Assembly: GCA_007644065.1 (NCBI GenBank)
Contig: VJWN01000010.1
Span: forward strand, 372,001 to 436,000
DNA length: 64,000 nucleotides
From: Margaritispora aquatica
Taxonomy: Eukaryota > Ascomycota > Leotiomycetes > Helotiales > Discinellaceae
Direction: 5' to 3'
This document shows, one piece after another, positions 59,942 through 64,000 of the stretch. The notes beneath the pieces are model-generated. The model was not told the origin of the DNA and made no database searches. It worked only from the letters and a program-made list of their open reading frames with translations. Both the position numbers and the translations under genes were made by a program. Positions within the stretch are counted from its first letter, which is position 1; each line of letters starts with the position of its first letter.

Positions 59942-61014
59942 TCTTTACCATTTGCAGATCTCCAGCGCAAGAGAGAGGATTCATGTGAAGGTTATGTCGA
60001 GCATAAGGTTAAATATTCTCACGATACCTGCTATCTGGATACCTAGACGTCGTTTGGCATGATTTACTTATATGAGACTCAACTGAACTGGGTACCTTAC
60101 GTTATGCTTAGTCTCACGTGCCGTGTCGTTGCTCGAGTGGCCAACCTCGCTTGCTCGGCTGTTTGAGGGGGCTCCAATAGCGATATATCGGGATTTGGAA
60201 CGCAATATGTCTTATCGCCGATGGGCTCCTCCCTAGTGTCCTTTGGTCCTTTGGGTCTGATGTTTGTCGTTTTATCGAAGTTCCTATGTGTTTGAAAATG
60301 CCTCGAAGCTGCTATCGTGTTGTTACCGAACCTCGGTGACGAGCCAAGATTCAAGGTAACTTTCATGCAAGATTTGAATTTGAAATCGACACTGTGAACT
60401 AATGCTAACCATTAGAGGGTTATCGTTTGCAACGGAAATCACCCTAATAGCTAGCTATATGCGCTGTTTGTGGAACTTCTATTTCTCTGTCTTTGAAGTC
60501 TTCGGATATATTTTCGTGGAGTTGGTATTGCTCCTAAGCTAAGGAGTTTTATATAACATGCATGGTCTTGGGGTCTGGTGTTTTTTCTATTGTTATGAAT
60601 TTCGCACACAGGACTATACAACACAGTATTTAGCGGGATGAGAAACCCCTAGGATCGAAGTATTAATAGGTACGTATTACAATACGTCACGGGCATACGT
60701 TTCTATTATGAGGAAGGAAGTAAAAGCTCAGGGTAAAGCATGAGGCACTTCATCAAGCGAGGATGGAATGGCATTCCCACAACTACAAGATTCGCTAACT
60801 TGAGGATTTGGACGTGACGCCTGCCCTTCGCTGTCATTCGCAAACACTATAGACAGACTATAACCATCCAACACCATTCGCTTAATCGTAATTTTGATAT
60901 CCAGATTAGGATAGTTCCACGTTTCCGTCCCGCTGCAATCTCCAGAGTTCAGCCAGAGCCCATAAACACCGACGTAATCCCCATCATAATAACCACTGTA
61001 GCACCCTTAATAGG
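59942..61014. other. Intergenic region between kinase-like and LtrA genes
   Basis: Promoter of the kinase-like gene with CACGTG at 60115-60120, then the LtrA 3' flank. No gene seen. Confidence 0.5.
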
Positions 61015-63168
61015 TCAACTCAACTCAGTAACGCCCTTCTCACCCCTCTCCTTCAAATCCTGCACTTTAATGACCTGCCCGCCCTTGACCGCACTCTCCA
61101 AGTCCTTCTTGCTCATCTTACATTTCGCCGTATATTTACACTGTCCCGCATCACCAAAACCCCACACGCTATCCATGGGGCAACTATTCCCGTACAACTC
61201 CAGCACCAGAACCCACACCACCAACCCGGTTGTCGTAGCGATCAACTCCAAGCTATTAAGGTGCTCTCCCGCGGCCGGCAGCGCGAACAGCACCACGCAC
61301 ACCGCAAAGCGGTTCACCATGCGGTAGACCTTGGGAATGCGCACCCCGCGCGGTGCTTCCTTATGGATGTGCGTGATGGAGATTATACCCATGCAGAAGA
61401 GGGCAATGCCGAGACCGGCGCAGTAGAACCAGCGAAGACCGAGTGGGACGTCGTGTTCAGATTTGTGCTGGTAGAATTCTGTGAGGTCTTCTGTGTTCGC
61501 GTCGGCACAGTCAGTGGCTACTACGAGCTTGGAAAGTGCGGCGGCGCCGAGGACGAAAGACATGATGAAGGGGAGGTGGATCGTTGTCCATGTCATTGCT
61601 GGGTTGTGTTAGTGGTGAGGATTTGGTAAAGGGGAAGGAGGACTTACCGCCTATGACGCTCCGTCTGATGGCGTGTTGGTGGAGATCTGCTCCGTCGAGC
61701 TCGAAATATATCCAATTAAAGCAGAAGGCTTGAACAAGGCCTAGACAGGCTTTCCCAAAGAATGCGTTCAGTCCAAATGGTGCGGAGCTTTGGTAGATGA
61801 TAGCAACGACCGAGTAACCAAACACTAATGTTACGAAAGCATTAGTTCTCTCCACTTTGTGCTCGATGTTTATTGCAGGCATGAATTCGAAGACTTTGTC
61901 TGTCCAGGCTCCAAATCCAGAACCAATTAGTTTGCCACCGCGAATGGCTAGTATGGCAGCCATTGGCGCTGCAAGCTCAAACACAATGGCTATCCAGATA
62001 ATGGCAAACCGGTTGGGCATATCGACGTAGATGCTGCCGATCCATAGGGCAGCAGATATAAGGCTGAGAACGCATTGCATGATCATGGTTCCTCTAACCA
62101 TTGGTATGATAGCTGAGATGAAGAGGAGATAAGCCGCCATGAACAGACGGGCTGCAAGATAGAAGGAAACGAGCATTGCGTAGGTGTGCTCGAATGTCTC
62201 GAGCATGTTTGTCGTCAGTCTACCTTGGTTGTTAGTTCAAGTGGCGGTTACGTGATTTGAGAAGAACTTACCCGAGAAGACAAGCCATAATGAACATGAC
62301 GGACAGTCTCTGAAGAATGTCATCTGTTTCGAACCAACTCACAATAAGAGCTACATCGCTCCAGATCTTCCAACTCATGATAAATGTGATGCAGAATCTG
62401 AGGAGTTCGTGTCCGGTAGGATCTTCGGCAGCATGGTCACCATTGATGGCCAAAATGCCGACATAAAGCAAGTCGAGGAAAAGTTCAAATGAAGCCACAT
62501 GAGTCGTCTCTGAAGCTCTCCAAAGCAGTCCCTTGTGGAAGTATTGCCTCACAGTGGGCTGATCCTGTTAGCTAGGTCCACAATGGAGACACTTCATTCA
62601 ACGAAACGCTTTATACATAACTCACCTTCTTATAAATCTTCATCACACTCCCCGTCCTCCTCTCAGCCTCCCAATCCTTCTTCTCCTCATGATCATCATC
62701 ATGATAACCCCTAATCGAATTTGCACTACTCCCCGGCGCGCTGGAGTCATCATACGTCCTCAAATGCGCCGAATACCCATACTTGCTGAAATTCGCATCT
62801 AGCTGCACCGCATGATCGGTAAGCATATGGAGTTCCGAGCTCAACAAGTCGAGTTCCGCCCTGACGTTCTCAAATTCATCGTACGCCTCACCGTGCTTCT
62901 GCTTGAGTGAATCGCGGCGAGTCTCGTGGTAGGCATGCGCATGGCGTAAGGCCTCGAGATGCTCAGGGGAGCCGTTGATAACGAGATCGAAAGGCTCATT
63001 TTTGCGAATTTGCGTCAGTTGTTGTCGGATAATTTCTGCTTCTTCGGGGGAGAGGGCGATGTGGACTTCGGTTCCATCAGGACGGAGGAAATTCTTGAGA
63101 CGACGGCCTCGATGATGGTGGTGACCGCTGGTTGAGCCGTTCAAAGTCGTAGTTGGTGTCGCGCTCAT
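61015..63168 (-). CDS. Low temperature requirement A (LtrA)-family membrane protein
   Basis: A 663-residue multi-span protein from exons 63168-62626, 62564-62272, 62219-61648 and 61598-61015. The soluble N-terminal ~180 residues are cytosolic: a His/Arg-rich start, GTEVHIALSPEEAEIIRQQL, then an E/L/K-rich helical stretch that could form a coiled coil. The LtrA domain follows from about 185: FELFLDLLYVGILAINGDH, with the F-x-E-L-x-x-D-L-x-Y signature, FIMSWKIWSDV and about eight to nine hydrophobic spans. The tail is Lys-rich (KMSKKDLESAVKGGQVIKVQDL). LtrA proteins were named in Listeria for growth in the cold; no biochemical function is established, and a transporter role is only presumed. 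I start at MSATPT since no ATG lies upstream in frame. All four junctions keep frame and have good branch sites (AGCTAACAG, CACTAAC). Confidence 0.9.
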
Positions 63169-64000
63169 CTTGTAAAAGTTGAAATTGATATCCAAAGACT
63201 TTCCTACAGCTTCTCGATCTCTTTTCCGAGCAGTCGACTGAAAAAAAAAATAGCGGACAAAGAGCTAATGAAGCTTCAATATGATGCTAGTCAACACGAG
63301 AAAGCTTGCCCTGCGCTTTGGTCTTGGCCACCCATGCAGGGAGATTACATAAGTCTTGGACTCATCAACACGGCTTATATTGGCTGAAAAGATATCTCAG
63401 ATGCTGGAGGACGGCGATAAGAATGAGTGGCGGCTGTAAGCTTGAGCTGCAGATATCTCTGTTCAAGTCTTCAAGTAAAAGAAAGAAAGGCTTACCAGGC
63501 GAGCAGGTGAACCATCAAATACTGGCCAATTTAAGGTTTTATACTATAAACTAGATGTCGAAGATATGGGACATGCCCCTCTTCCTCGCAGTACTCACAA
63601 TGGACGTGCTTTGGTGCACGGGCTATAAAAACAAAGCACCGCAATTGTCAACCTTGCTTGAGCTTGTCATTACTCCGATTTGCTGATTCTTTCAAAGCTA
63701 TGACTTTCGCCTCTATACCGTTATATTGATAAGTGATTAGGTCATGCAACCAAGCAAAATCTCAGATGACAAATCGGATTACATACACAATTAAGCATTC
63801 CCTACCTCGCTTACCGCATAGTCGAAACCGAAGCCAATGCCGAAGCCGAAGCGTTACCCGATGCGCAAACCCGCTCAAAAAGATTCAAAAGAACAAAGAA
63901 TTATCTTAGAATCCAACGTAAGAGATAGAAAAAACCAGAAAAACAAACAGCAAAACTCAGCGCTCCTGCCAAGGGATAGACAGGAGACTTACAAAACCCA
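63169..64000. other. Right-edge non-coding stretch
   Basis: The LtrA promoter and further sequence without a supported gene. A short hexamer-like GCCGAAGCC repeat lies near 63829-63853. The window ends before another gene is recognisable. Confidence 0.45.

Overview
The window is nuclear DNA from a filamentous ascomycete. Nearly every gene is interrupted by short GT-AG introns, mostly 45-130 nt, with CTAAC or CTGAC-like branch sites close to the acceptor. The protein set is fungal: Pcf11, Hook, Abp2, Nce101, Atg8, a type II-anchored GT61 enzyme, a mucin-like cell-surface protein with a Cys-rich ectodomain, an extracellular GH3 glycosidase and a fungal P450. The general look suggests a leotiomycete (Helotiales-like) species, but that is inference and no marker here proves it. 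I saw no bacterial, viral or transposon coding sequence, no CRISPR and no convincing tRNA or rRNA.

Layout from left to right. 0.7-4.3 kb: a GT61 glycosyltransferase and replication factor C subunit 3, both on +. 4.3-8.3 kb: a gene-poor convergent interval. 8.3-9.9 kb: a membrane RING-H2 ubiquitin ligase on -, preceded by a 3.7 kb microsatellite-rich upstream region. 13.7-16.1 kb: PCF11 on -. 16.9-21.5 kb: a small secreted-type I9 inhibitor and an 8-exon Hook protein on +. 21.5-24.3 kb: no clear gene. 24.3-25.5 kb: an unrecognised 5-exon gene on -. 26.7-32.6 kb: a housekeeping block with adenylate kinase (-), proteasome Rpn8 (+), a Sws1/ZSWIM7-like SWIM protein (-) and coproporphyrinogen oxidase (-). 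34.6-35.4 kb: ATG8 on +, with two exons of only 20 and 19 nt. 36.5-40.7 kb: a giant disordered protein and Nce101, both on -. 42.2-47.1 kb: a Cys-rich membrane protein and a GH3 glycosidase on +. 48.3-52.4 kb: a peroxisome-type adenine nucleotide carrier (-) divergent from Abp2 (+). 53.1-58 kb: a P450 and threonine aldolase on +. 58.9-63.2 kb: a short kinase-like protein and an LtrA-type multi-spanning protein, both on -.

The genes are mostly independent housekeeping functions: replication and recombination (RFC3, Abp2, Sws1-like), mRNA 3'-end formation (PCF11), protein turnover (RING ligase, Rpn8, Atg8, I9 inhibitor), endosome motility (Hook), haem (HEM13) and nucleotide supply (ADK1, carrier). 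There is no biosynthetic gene cluster; the P450 stands alone without a backbone enzyme. Exon models were assembled by eye from reading frame, splice signals and conserved protein motifs, and frame arithmetic was checked for each. I found no convincing novel system. The best leads are the unrecognised 24.3-25.5 kb gene, the in-frame optional segment of Hook, the Atg8 micro-exons, the promoter G-quadruplex motif before the P450, and the two repeat-rich gene-poor intervals.
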